Shown one piece after another: positions 17,497 through 25,930 of a stretch of DNA of 64,000 bases (within the stretch, counting starts at the first letter, position 1; every line of letters starts with the position of its first letter). The position numbers and the translations under genes are program-made. The stretch is from Microbacterium sp. ABRD28 (GTDB lineage: Bacteria > Actinomycetota > Actinomycetes > Actinomycetales > Microbacteriaceae). The notes under the pieces are model-generated. The model was not told where the DNA came from, did no database searches, and worked only from the letters and a program-made list of their open reading frames with translations. The DNA lies in assembly GCF_003850245.1 (NCBI RefSeq), contig NZ_CP031015.1:620001-684000 (forward strand), read 5' to 3'.

Positions 17497-17961
17497 ATGA
17501 TCCCAATCACTGTCCATGTCCGCGAGAACCGCGTGGAGGAGTTCTATGTCCGATTCGCCGAGTTCATCGCTGACACACCCGACGTCACCGCCCCACTAAT
17601 CCTCCCGTCGGGCACGGTCCCCGCCTGGGTCCAGACCGACGAGGCGGGTGCACTTGCGTCCAGGCTCATGAGCGAGATATCGGGGCCCGGAAACTTCGTA
17701 TTGCGCCATCTCATCGACGGGGCTCGGAAGGGGACCGTCTATCTCAGCCCCGACGAGCTCGCGAAAATGACGCAACATCCCAAAGGCAAGTCCGGCGTCG
17801 CAGGCATCCTCGGTGGGGTAGGCAAGGCGATCCGCCGTGCTGATCTACCGATGTACCGGACGCCCAACGGCGGCACTTGGCACTACGTCTGGGACTGGGA
17901 TGGCGTTCACTACTCGATGACCCCAGAGGTGGCCCGGCTTCTTCGCGCTGCGCGTGTGTAA
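17497..17961 (+). CDS. Hypothetical protein, possibly DUF6416-like
   Basis: Protein of 154 residues, only loosely recognised. The N-terminal part MIPITVHVRENRVEEFYVRF reads as an alpha/beta fold. The C-terminal part is basic and Gly/Trp-rich (GVGKAIRRADLPMYRTPNGGTWHYVWDWDG). The ATG at 17497 is chosen because TTGGAG lies 8 nt upstream; an in-frame GTG at 17455 lacks such a site and would place the direct repeats inside the gene. A similarity to the actinobacterial DUF6416 proteins is suspected but weak. Confidence 0.6.
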   Translation: MIPITVHVRENRVEEFYVRFAEFIADTPDVTAPLILPSGTVPAWVQTDEAGALASRLMSEISGPGNFVLRHLIDGARKGTVYLSPDELAKMTQHPKGKSGVAGILGGVGKAIRRADLPMYRTPNGGTWHYVWDWDGVHYSMTPEVARLLRAARV

Positions 17962-18116
17962 CGTGCGCCGTTCGAATTCCGCCCCGCTTTCGGGCGTGGA
18001 GGACCCCATTGCGTGCGGAGAGATTGGCAAAATCCGCGCCCCCGTCTGTATTGAACCGGGGCGAAGGTTCGTTCCACTAGCCGATGTTCCGCGAGACACG
18101 TGCTTGCGCGATTCAG

Positions 18117-18644
18117 TTATCCAGCTGAGGAAACGTGCCCGACGCCATGCCAACTGCCTTCAAATCTCTGAAGAGCCACCGTGCCGCGATCTGACTCGCG
18201 GGTCGGCGATGGTGTAACAAAGTCCGCGACAGAATTCGTCACGCCATAACGCGCGAACGGGGTCAGACGGCTGCCTGCGGACCAGGTCTCGCGCATCATG
18301 GACTCGACCCAGCTCTTCGAGGAATCGTCTGGGGAGAGCGTCATCAGGGCTCGTCCGTTCTGGGAAAGGTAGCCATTGCGCTCGGCTGCAAGTTCTCTCA
18401 ACCGCTCCAGTGGCACTCGAGCCGTGACAATACCCGGAGCGCGGGCACCAAAAGACGTCCCTGAGCAGTGCGACAGATCGCCCACGACACCGAAATCTCC
18501 GTCCGCGCCAGTGCCCATCGACCATGCGAATCGGCTGAACAGTGAAGCGACAGCTTCGTCGTACGCGACGCAGCCGTGATCGTACGCTTCGGCATAGAAC
18601 GACTGCAGTTGGACGTCCGAGTAGAGCCCCCAGACCCACCCGCC
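18117..18644 (-). pseudogene. Remnant of a hypothetical protein gene (5' part missing)
   Basis: This minus-strand frame reads as normal protein for about 175 residues (YSDVQLQSFYAEAYDHGCV, FGVVGDLSHCSGTSFGARAP, PLERLRELAAERNGYLSQ). No ATG, GTG or TTG with a ribosome site starts it at a sensible place, and sequence further upstream in the same frame becomes Arg/Ser-rich and unprotein-like. The nearest internal Met (MGTGADGDFG) would remove the first third. A 5'-truncated or frameshifted gene is the simplest reading. The family is unknown. Confidence 0.35.
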
Positions 18645-19041
18645 TGAAGAGCGGGGTCGACGTCGGCCGCCGAAATGCGCGTCGCGGGAACGAGATTCCT
18701 GTCCGCTTGCGCACCGCGCGCTGAACCTTGAAGCGCAGGCGAAAGGAACGAGTGAGAGCAAATACTTCGGCCCACGGTCGTGATCCGCTATCGAGGGAAG
18801 TGGCGCGCGGTGAAATCGAAGGCTCCAGCGCTCTCCGGCACGCCGATACTCGGCGGGTGCTGAGTCGCTAGGGTGCGGTCTGCCCTTGGGCTCGGATGCT
18901 GCTCGGCCCCGCATCGCCGACGACTTACCCTCGCCCGCCAAGGCTACGCTGTCGTTCAGTGCCCACAAAGGGATCCTCGACGTGGCTGGCGAGGCGGGAT
19001 ATGTCCGGAGCCGCATGGGCGCCGGCCCGTAGCCTGTGACG
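18645..19041. other. Gene-free stretch between gene remnant and nuclease-like gene
   Basis: About 400 bp with mixed composition. Frames on both strands are Arg/Ser-rich and lack starts with ribosome sites. No repeat or hairpin was evident. It may be the lost 5' part of the minus-strand remnant together with the promoter of the plus-strand gene at 19042. Confidence 0.4.
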
Positions 19042-20295
19042 ATGGGCGAGGACCTAACGCTGATCATCGAGACCGAAGACGGCGTTGTTCGGCGGAACAT
19101 CGCCCCTGCCGTGCCTCTTCAGGACGGCGTCGAGCGCGGAATCGCCGCCGAAAGCGCAATCCGATTTGCGGCGGCGTTGTGGGGTATGCCCGACTTCATC
19201 TTTGAACCAGCGCACGAAACTAGTGGGAGCGGCGTGCGGGAAGTCGGTGACGGGATCCTCATTACGAGCGGCACCGCGGTCATGATTCAGTCGAAGAGCA
19301 GACATCGGCCGGGCGGGACTGCGGAACGCGAATCGAACTGGCTGACGAAGAACATTGTCAAGGGTTTGAAGCAGGGCGAGGGCTCGATTCGCTTCCTTAC
19401 GGCGAGACCAATCGCCATGGAGAATCGCAGACGCAGGAGGGTAAACATCGACGGCGCGGCTCTCACATGGGTGTCGGTCGTTGTCATCGACCATGATGAC
19501 GTCCCGGCCGGGTACACGCCTCCCGACCTCCCCAACAATGCGGTCGTAATGCTGCGGCGAGACTGGGAGTTTCTGTTTGACCAGCTACGTTCGGCCCGTT
19601 CGGTCGCGGGCTACCTCCGCCGTGTCGTCGGCGAGAACATTGAGCTGGGTACCGAACCCGTGCGTTACCACGAGCTGGCGCTCGCAGACTTAGGGGTTGA
19701 GCCGCCCGCCGCTCCAGAGTGGGCCACGAGCGCCTCGATCACGGTGTCGGTGCCTCAGGCGCCGCTTGAGCCAGCGGGATCTTTGGAAACGAAGGCGCAC
19801 TTCCTGTTGCGGATCATTCAAGAGGACATCGCTCTCTCGCGGGCGCCCGCCGACGACGAGCTGACGCGCATCGACGTGCTCTCACGGCTTGACAGCATTC
19901 CAGTGGCTTCCCGAACCGAGCTCGGCGAGCGGCTTCAGTCATACATGTCGGAAGCGAAGCATTGGTCGAAGGAAACTCTGATCACTTCTGCACGAATCTA
20001 CCTTCCAGTGGAGCCAGGCGAGTTCGAGTCCCCGATCGTCTTCATGGTGGCGTCCAGGTTGAATGACCTTGCGCACATGGTGTTCCGAGCACGTTTCGAG
20101 CTGCTGCATTACGACTACTACACGGTGAGCAGTCTCACCGAGCTCATGACTGTTGGTGTTCTCCTTACCCCCGGAACTAAGTCGGGACGCGCGTGGGACA
20201 CTACGATGCTCGCTGCGAAAGGCGACATGGATCTCGATCCTGCCTACGTCGAGTTCATTCGGGCTCAGCTTGATCGGACCCTGCGCTCCAGATGA
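19042..20295 (+). CDS. Hypothetical protein with a PD-(D/E)XK nuclease-like N-terminus
   Basis: Protein of 417 residues. Around residues 67-85, REVGDGILITSGTAVMIQSKSR resembles the core of Mrr/NERD-type PD-(D/E)XK nucleases: Glu67/Asp70, a hydrophobic strand, then Gln83-Ser-Lys85 in place of the usual E-x-K. A conserved-looking NWLTKNIVKGLKQGEGSIR helix follows. The C-terminal two thirds (about 200-417) are alpha-rich with no recognised domain. The ATG at 19042 or GTG at 19036 are both possible. Its location in an accessory island suggests a role in DNA or defence functions, but nuclease activity is only inferred. Confidence 0.6.
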   Translation: MGEDLTLIIETEDGVVRRNIAPAVPLQDGVERGIAAESAIRFAAALWGMPDFIFEPAHETSGSGVREVGDGILITSGTAVMIQSKSRHRPGGTAERESNWLTKNIVKGLKQGEGSIRFLTARPIAMENRRRRRVNIDGAALTWVSVVVIDHDDVPAGYTPPDLPNNAVVMLRRDWEFLFDQLRSARSVAGYLRRVVGENIELGTEPVRYHELALADLGVEPPAAPEWATSASITVSVPQAPLEPAGSLETKAHFLLRIIQEDIALSRAPADDELTRIDVLSRLDSIPVASRTELGERLQSYMSEAKHWSKETLITSARIYLPVEPGEFESPIVFMVASRLNDLAHMVFRARFELLHYDYYTVSSLTELMTVGVLLTPGTKSGRAWDTTMLAAKGDMDLDPAYVEFIRAQLDRTLRSR

Positions 20296-20407
20296 GGACG
20301 CTGCACCGCTTGCTGGTGGATCGCGGCTGCATTCGACGGTCAGGCTTTCGGGCCGCGCGCGGATAGGGATCCGCGTTGCCCTTATTGAGGAGCGCGACCA
20401 TGCCGCG

Positions 20408-21190
20408 CTACCAGCGGTGGAGCACCCCGTTACCCTCAGACCGATCTAACGAGGGTGGATTGACCGTCCAGCCGTATTGCCGGAGTACCTCGGCAGCCTC
20501 GTCTTGCAAATCGCGCACGGTCGACCGAAGCTGCATCCGTCGCCACCTCGCCCGACCGGCCTTTATTGCCGCCTCCCAGCCCGGCTTGCTATCGATGCCG
20601 AACTCACGCACAAGAAACTCGAGCACATCCTCTAGACAGGGTCGGAAACGCTCTCCGCCCACCGGGAAGTGAAGCGATGACATGTCGTGCGGTTTTCGAA
20701 CTACGTCGCCGCGAACCGCGTGCGCTCGGCCGAGCAAGTGCGAGAGCGATCCCCGATCGGCGTGAATATGCCAATGAGCGAGCGGCGCGCTCTCCGAAAT
20801 CTCTGCATCGAACTCCTGCCTGACGAGGGGCGTTCGATCGAGTGTCGAGTGAACGGCGATCTTTGACCGCCAGGTCTTCAGGAACCTGCCCGAGCTGTCG
20901 AGCCCGAGGTAGTTCTGTACTCCGAGAGTCGCGAGCTTTTGACCGTCGACATACATCGGGATGTGCTGCTTTGCTGGCTCGTCACCAGCTGGTCGAACCA
21001 CATATCGACCCCCGTGCGAGATCGACACGATCTGGAAGGTGCCGGGGAGTACTCCAGCGAGCGTGTCCTGAACCTCCTGCGCGAATGCGGCCGCGCGCTG
21101 ATCCAGGTCGTCCAATGGCGTCTCGTGAGCGGTCAGCTGTCGGCACCGAGGAGGAAAGATATCTCCTCGAGCTCCTCCTTGGCTTCCCAT
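20408..21190 (-). CDS. Conserved hypothetical protein, second gene of a two-gene unit
   Basis: Protein of up to 260 residues, not assigned to a family. Notable stretches are AHWHIHADRGSLSHLLGRAH (three histidines in HWHIH), SSLHFPVGGERFRPCLEDVLEFLVREFGID and the basic GRARWRRMQLRSTVRDLQDEAAEVL. The start is uncertain. ATG 21190 overlaps the upstream 61-residue gene by 58 bp. CTG 21136 would overlap its stop as CTGA, and TTG 21115 gives MDDLDQRAAAF. The tight coupling suggests that the two proteins act together, as in toxin-antitoxin or small defence modules, though neither is a known toxin. Confidence 0.6.
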   Translation of the reverse strand: MGSQGGARGDIFPPRCRQLTAHETPLDDLDQRAAAFAQEVQDTLAGVLPGTFQIVSISHGGRYVVRPAGDEPAKQHIPMYVDGQKLATLGVQNYLGLDSSGRFLKTWRSKIAVHSTLDRTPLVRQEFDAEISESAPLAHWHIHADRGSLSHLLGRAHAVRGDVVRKPHDMSSLHFPVGGERFRPCLEDVLEFLVREFGIDSKPGWEAAIKAGRARWRRMQLRSTVRDLQDEAAEVLRQYGWTVNPPSLDRSEGNGVLHRW

Positions 21191-21318
21191 TCCTCGCTCG
21201 AGAGGCTGCGTGTCGCGCGGACAGCCTCGAACTCCTCTTCGCTGAGCTCGATGCGATGCAGAATGTCAGCGCGACGAGCGAGCAGCTCCTCACGGGTCAC
21301 GTCAATCACGGGTGCCAT
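21133..21318 (-). CDS. Small acidic helical protein, first gene of a two-gene unit
   Basis: Protein of 61 residues, very rich in Glu and almost entirely helical by eye (TREELLARRADILHRIELSE, EEWEAKEELEEISFLLG). The size, acidity and coupling to a larger downstream gene resemble an antitoxin or accessory subunit, but no DNA-binding motif is visible. The ATG at 21318 has a purine-rich GGAGGTTGCC upstream, a strong ribosome site. The downstream frame begins within or at its stop codon, so translational coupling is likely. Confidence 0.65.
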   Translation of the reverse strand: MAPVIDVTREELLARRADILHRIELSEEEFEAVRATRSLSSEEWEAKEELEEISFLLGADS

Positions 21319-21547
21319 GGCAACCTCCAGCGCTCTCGGAACTCACAGTAGACCACCGAGGTCAGACATCGCCTCAGCGGCGACGACTCGTCGGGTCCGG
21401 ATGCGTTTGGCGACAACCATTCCGCTATGCGCGACCGCCGTTCAGAATCCCGAGCGCGCGCTGAACCACCACTAACACTCACCGACCGGCTAAAGATCGG
21501 TGGGGGTTGAATAAACGTCGGCGGACGGAAGGACGACTCACGCAACC

Positions 21548-23134
21548 TCACTCGCGAGGATGGCAAGTACAGCCGAAGCCGACGTCGGACAGGCGGTCCG
21601 CGGAGATCTTGCCGCAGGCGCGGCACTTGACGTGGTGCGGGTCGCCGCCGTAAGACGGCGCGGTGAGAGGGCCGAGATACTCGAATCCGTGAGCCTCAGC
21701 ATGGGCAAGTGCCGACGAGTAACTGACAGGCGTCAGATCCCCCCAGTCCCCCTGCATTTGGCGGGCGTCGGCTGCCCACTTCCGCCAATAGCAGGCACGG
21801 CAAGTCCCCTCATCCCAGGCGTTCTTGTCAAGTGTGTAACTGAAGCGGTAATGAGCCTGAACACCGCATACGAGGCATTCCGTCAACTGCCAGTCGTCAG
21901 GATGGGTGAATGTTTCGAGGGGGCGCAGGCCACCGATGCGCTGAATCTCTTCGACGTGCGAGTGACACCAGGTTGCCTTGGTCCGCGTCCTGAACGCAGC
22001 TGTGCTGACGCAGCCGTCGACGGAGCATGTTTGATCGGTTGGAACTGGAGTCCGGCGCAGCGGCCGTGGCAGTCTGGCTGCTGGATCTGGCTTCGGTGCG
22101 GGCGCGACGGATGCTGTCGATGAACTCCGGTCGATCAGGTTCATCTGTGTTGCCGCGTGCTGTGCGCCATCGTTGAGCAAAACCTCGGCGCCATCGAGCC
22201 GGTTGCCATCGAGGCAGCGAAGGAAGTCGTCCTCCGTCATGACCTCGATCTCTTGGCCGCTGTCCTGCAGTTCGAAGGCTTTCCGCGTCTTACCGGTGAT
22301 GTTCGAGCCTGGGCGCAGAACGGCCGGGTTGATGTCCCCCACGACCAGCACGTTCGTTCGCTTGGTGGTGCTTTGTTCCGGAATCGCGCCGACCTTGGCG
22401 CACTCCTGGCGGGCGGTGTCCCGCGTCATCGACATTAGAGTGCCCGTGAACACTACGACGCGGCCGTAGAGGTATCCGCTGGGATCGGCGTCCGCATTCA
22501 CTTCGATCGGGGTGAAGTTGCGCCCACCGTGGCCGCCCGCGCCGGTCGCGACGCTGCCTCGGTAGATGCCACGGCCCATCCGGCCGATGCCAACGCCGAG
22601 TGAGTCAGCCAGCTTCAGCAGGTCCACCACTTGCTGTTTCGCGGCGAGTCGCCTGGTTACCTCCACGACCGCGGTCGCGTCGGCGAGAGCGTCGTGGTGG
22701 TCGGCGAACGCGATTCCCATTGTCTCGGCGAGGAACGGCAGCCGGTAGGTAGGGAGTGCCAGCGCGCGACGAGCCATAACCAAGGTGCAAAGGAATCGAA
22801 CCTCGGGCCACTCGATGTTGTCGAGTGCGCAGGCATACCGCATCACACCAAGGTCGAATCCCGCATTGTGAGCGACGAGCACGTCGTCGCCGATGAAGTC
22901 CACGATGGCGGGCAAGATGTCTTTCCACCGCGGGGCGTCCGCGACCATCTCTGGGGTGATCCCGTGGATGGCCGTGTTCCAACCGTCGAACCAGTCAGCG
23001 CCCTCCGGCGGACGGATCAGCCAATGCACTCGCTCGATGACTTGCCCATCTCGCACACGCACCAGTCCGACCGAGCACGGCGAGCCACGAAAGGAATTGG
23101 CGGTCTCAAAATCGATAGCCGTGAAGTCAAGCAT
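21548..23134 (-). CDS. DEDDh exonuclease with BRCT and Cys-rich C-terminal domains
   Basis: Protein of 528 residues with three parts. Residues 1 to about 170 are a DnaQ-like 3'-5' exonuclease: DFET (Asp8/Glu10), VAHNAGFDLGVM and the final HHDALADA, giving a complete DEDDh set. About 225-310 is a BRCT domain (GRVVVFTGTLMSMTRDTARQ, TNVLVVGD). The C-terminal 160 residues are Cys/His-rich (CSVDGC, CLVCG, CRACYWRKW, CRACGK, CTC), likely binding zinc and nucleic acid. Exonuclease-BRCT proteins are common in actinobacteria; the long Cys-rich tail is less usual. A repair or defence role is inferred. Confidence 0.85.
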   Translation of the reverse strand: MLDFTAIDFETANSFRGSPCSVGLVRVRDGQVIERVHWLIRPPEGADWFDGWNTAIHGITPEMVADAPRWKDILPAIVDFIGDDVLVAHNAGFDLGVMRYACALDNIEWPEVRFLCTLVMARRALALPTYRLPFLAETMGIAFADHHDALADATAVVEVTRRLAAKQQVVDLLKLADSLGVGIGRMGRGIYRGSVATGAGGHGGRNFTPIEVNADADPSGYLYGRVVVFTGTLMSMTRDTARQECAKVGAIPEQSTTKRTNVLVVGDINPAVLRPGSNITGKTRKAFELQDSGQEIEVMTEDDFLRCLDGNRLDGAEVLLNDGAQHAATQMNLIDRSSSTASVAPAPKPDPAARLPRPLRRTPVPTDQTCSVDGCVSTAAFRTRTKATWCHSHVEEIQRIGGLRPLETFTHPDDWQLTECLVCGVQAHYRFSYTLDKNAWDEGTCRACYWRKWAADARQMQGDWGDLTPVSYSSALAHAEAHGFEYLGPLTAPSYGGDPHHVKCRACGKISADRLSDVGFGCTCHPRE

Positions 23135-23458
23135 TCCTCACGCCACCCGAGTTACTGTCCGATGCTTCGTCGTCACCGCTGCCCCCTTCACACGCGCCCG
23201 AAACTCAGGCCGACCGGAGCCGATTCTGCCGCACCAGCGACCCAGCCGCTGATGAGACACGTCAACTTCGGGGGTGCTGGCCGGAATCTCTTCCGCATGA
23301 CTTGTGAAAGCCGCACGCTGACGTCCCCTCGTGTGCATCGCCCGATGAGCGATCCCTATGTTGCAGTGCTCATAACGGGACCGCGAGCGGGAAGATCCGT
23401 GCTGCGGGTAGCTCGGTCAGGAAGACTAGCGACCGATCCCCCGAGGTAGCCTTCCGCT
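23135..23458. other. 324-bp spacer without a supported gene
   Basis: The region upstream of the exonuclease gene. A 66-residue minus-strand frame (from 23338) exists but has no ribosome site or recognisable motif, and plus-strand frames overlap it without coding character. It probably holds the exonuclease promoter on the minus strand and that of the small gene starting at 23459. Confidence 0.4.
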
Positions 23459-23734
23459 GTGGAAGACGGCGACGACAAAACCTTTGAGGTCCAAGGACGT
23501 TGGAAGGAAGAGGTCGTGTACTGGGAGGGTTCCCGCGGCTACCTTTTCGACGCCGGATGGGGAGCTAGTCCTCTCGTGCTCTACGTACCGTCGGAAGAAG
23601 AGTGGGACTCCGTCACCGCCGACTGGATGATCGGGCGTCGTGCAGAGATCGTCGCGCGGCTGGTCGAGCACTCTGGCCATGTCGTCCGTGAAGGTCCATA
23701 CTCCGGCCCCGCCGGACGAACGCTAAGTAGGTAG
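23459..23734 (+). CDS. Small hypothetical protein
   Basis: Protein of 91 residues, not recognised. It is acidic in the first half and rich in aromatic residues (WKEEVVYWEGSRGYLFDAGWG), then has a helical segment (DSVTADWMIGRRAEIVARLVEH). The GTG at 23459 follows a GAGGTAG stretch. The lack of family resemblance and its position beside a recombinase remnant make it a probable accessory gene; the coding call rests on codon pattern and ribosome site only. Confidence 0.5.
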   Translation: MEDGDDKTFEVQGRWKEEVVYWEGSRGYLFDAGWGASPLVLYVPSEEEWDSVTADWMIGRRAEIVARLVEHSGHVVREGPYSGPAGRTLSR

Positions 23735-23779
23735 CGATCCCGAGCGAGCATCGCCACGCCAGGTGGCACCCTCGGCGGC

Positions 23780-24239
23780 ATGAATGAAAGACAGATTGGC
23801 TATGCCAGGGTTTCCACCGCCGACCAGTACCTCACCTCGCAGCGCGACGCACTGTTGCGCCTCGGGGTCCTCGACTCGAACATCTACGTCGATCACGGAC
23901 TGACCGGCACCAACCGGGCCAGACCGGGACTGCGCGAGGCACTCGCAGCCGTGCGAGCCGGCGACACCTTTGTGGTCACCAAGCTCGACCGGCTCGCGCG
24001 ATCGGTGAAAGACGCCCGCGACATCGCTGACGAACTGACCACGAAAGGGCGTTGCGCTCAACCTCGGCGGAAGCAGATACGACCCCACCGATCAAGTGGG
24101 ACGGCTGCTGTTCAATGTGCTCGCGATGGTCGCCGAGTTCAAGCGCGAGGTGATCAGCATGCGCACAAAAGAAGGGATGGCGGTGGCCCGCGCCAAGGGC
24201 CACCTGAAAGGCAAGGAACCCGCGCCGCCCCGATCCTGA
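23780..24239 (+). pseudogene. Frameshifted, truncated serine recombinase (resolvase/invertase)
   Basis: The first part reads RQIGYARVSTADQYLTSQRD with catalytic Ser12, then the resolvase motifs VDHGLTGTNRARPGL and KLDRLARSVKDARDIADEL. After about residue 90 the frame is lost at a G run (AAAGGGCG, about 24046). Shifting by one base restores VALNLGGSRYDPTDQVGRLLF and VLAMVAEFKREVISMRTKEGM up to a TGA at 24237. One extra G explains the break. The usual C-terminal HTH of about 45 residues is absent, so the gene is dead on two counts. It marks past mobile DNA in this island. Confidence 0.85.
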
Positions 24240-24255
24240 GCCTGCGGCTCGCTCA

Positions 24256-24672
24256 TCAGACCTCGGGCTCGGTGGCCGCTGCGCCATCAGCAACGGCATC
24301 CAACTCGTCGCGAAGATACCTCGGAGCCTGAACGCGCCAGGCGTCGGTCACGAGCTCGGCGAGATGGCCCGCCGTGATCGCGGCCAGCCGGAAAGCCACT
24401 TTCGGCTCGCTCCAGGGTGTGGTCGTCCGCAGGAACACGTCGGGCTCCATCTGGACCAGAGCGAATCCGTCCATCCGGTCCGCGACCTTGACGGCGACGA
24501 CGAGCTCGGTTGCGAGAATCGCTCGAATGTCGTCGGGGATGCTGGGCCACGGGTGGCACTCCCACGCATACGGCTTCCTCCGGACAAACCAGGCGATGCC
24601 ACCCGTCGTCGTGCGCTCCTCGCTGCCGGGCAGGCTGTCGGCGATCCTCCGCACGTCGTCGAGGGTGGCCAC
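24256..24672 (-). CDS. MmcQ/YjbR family protein
   Basis: Protein of 138 residues of the MmcQ/YjbR fold (CyaY-like, also called double-wing DNA-binding). The typical N-terminus MATLDDVRRIADSLPGSEER, the aromatic stretch KPYAWECHPWP and the C-terminal VTDAWRVQAPRYLRDELDA are present. Biological function of the family is poorly defined. Coding composition returns here to the high-GC norm, which places the right edge of the island at about 24.25 kb. The start at 24672 matches the family N-terminus. Confidence 0.82.
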   Translation of the reverse strand: MATLDDVRRIADSLPGSEERTTTGGIAWFVRRKPYAWECHPWPSIPDDIRAILATELVVAVKVADRMDGFALVQMEPDVFLRTTTPWSEPKVAFRLAAITAGHLAELVTDAWRVQAPRYLRDELDAVADGAAATEPEV

Positions 24673-24763
24673 GGCGCGAGCCTACGCCGACCCCGCGACA
24701 TCCACGCCCCTCTCGGCTAGCAGACGACTGCTCCAACGCGAGCCGCTCAGGCGTCGGTCAACC

Positions 24764-25930
24764 TCATCGTCTGGACGGTCTGCCCACCACTCCGAGACGG
24801 AGCCGATCGGCCTGGCGCAGCAGATACTGCTGCTCGAGGACGCTGGTCGCTCGGCGCGCCGCCTCTGCATACTCGGATGCCGCGACATCCGCCTCTCCGG
24901 CCCGTTCGTGCATATAGGCGAGCGCCGCGTGGAACCTCGGCACCTGGGCATCCACCGCGGCGAGCGCCTTGAGGCCTGCCTGCGGACCATCCGCCTCACC
25001 GATGGCGACCGCGCGACCGAGTCGGATGACCGGCGAGTCACCGAGACGGACGAGCTCGTCGTACCACTCGACGATCTGCACCCAGTCGGTCTCCGACGCG
25101 CTTGACGCATCCGCGTGGAGCGCGGCGATCGCGGCCTGCGCCTGGTACTGGCCCAGGAGGTCCCGCGCCAGCGCCCCCTGCAGAATGTCGACGCCTTCCG
25201 CGATCGATTTGGTGTCCCACAGGGCGCGGTTCTGCTCCGCCAGCGGAATGAGCCGGCCGCCGACCACTCGTGCGGGCCGCCGCGCATGGTGGAGAAGCAT
25301 GAGTGCGAGGAGGCCGCCGACCTCGGGGTGGTCGGTGAGCACGGCGAGCTGACGCGTCAGGCGGATCGCTTCGAGGGAGAGGTCCACCTCGCCGGAGTAG
25401 CCCTCGTTGAACAGAAGGTAGAGGACGCGCAGCACTCGCGAGAGGTCACCGGGTTGGTCCAGCGGGATGCCACCGAGTCGCTGTTTCGCGCGACTGATCC
25501 GCTGCGCCATCGTCGCCTCTGGGACGAGAAAGGCGTCGGCGATCTGGCGGGTCGTCAGCCCCGCGACCGCGCGCAGCGTGAGGGCGATCGAGGATGTCGC
25601 GGTCAGCACCGGATTCGCGCACAGGAAGTACATCGCGAGCGTGTCCTCGCGCTGTGGAACCGGCCCCGCCTCCGGCTCGTCGGCGTGGCGCTGCTCACGC
25701 GCCGCGCGGGCCGTATCGCTGCGCACCTGGTCGAGGAACGCCCGCCACGCGACAGCGACCAGCCAGGCCCGGATGTCTCGAACCTCGTCGAGGTCCGGAC
25801 GCTCCAGCGCTCGCACCAGGGCAGTCTGGACGGCATCCTCGGCCGACGCGAAATCAGCGCCGCGCCGGACGAGGATGCCGGTGACCTCGGGGATCGCTCG
25901 ACGCAGAGAGGTGGTATCCGTGATCATCAT
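24764..25930 (-). CDS. ECF-type RNA polymerase sigma factor, ECF42 group
   Basis: Sigma factor of 388 residues. Sigma-70 region 2 (FASAEDAVQTALVRALE, DIRAWLVAVAWRAFLDQVR) is followed by region 4 near 135-175 (GLTTRQIADAFLVPEATMAQRISRAK). A C-terminal extension of about 200 residues, typical of ECF42, contains LLFNEGYSGEVDLSLEAIRLTRQLA and helical-repeat sequence. ECF42 genes are paired with DGPF/YCII genes; here the partner ends in an ATGA overlap with the start at 25930. No anti-sigma gene is present, as expected; the C-terminal extension is thought to regulate activity. Confidence 0.9.
   Translation of the reverse strand: MMITDTTSLRRAIPEVTGILVRRGADFASAEDAVQTALVRALERPDLDEVRDIRAWLVAVAWRAFLDQVRSDTARAAREQRHADEPEAGPVPQREDTLAMYFLCANPVLTATSSIALTLRAVAGLTTRQIADAFLVPEATMAQRISRAKQRLGGIPLDQPGDLSRVLRVLYLLFNEGYSGEVDLSLEAIRLTRQLAVLTDHPEVGGLLALMLLHHARRPARVVGGRLIPLAEQNRALWDTKSIAEGVDILQGALARDLLGQYQAQAAIAALHADASSASETDWVQIVEWYDELVRLGDSPVIRLGRAVAIGEADGPQAGLKALAAVDAQVPRFHAALAYMHERAGEADVAASEYAEAARRATSVLEQQYLLRQADRLRLGVVGRPSRR

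Noticed and set aside
18160..18714. 184-residue minus-strand open frame overlapping the gene remnant
   Set aside because: Extreme Arg/Ser/Cys content typical of an out-of-frame reading; the neighbouring frame is more protein-like.
21480..21502. CACCGA/TCGGTG hairpin downstream of the exonuclease gene
   Set aside because: Only a 6-bp stem with an 11-base loop and no T run on either strand; too weak to call a terminator.
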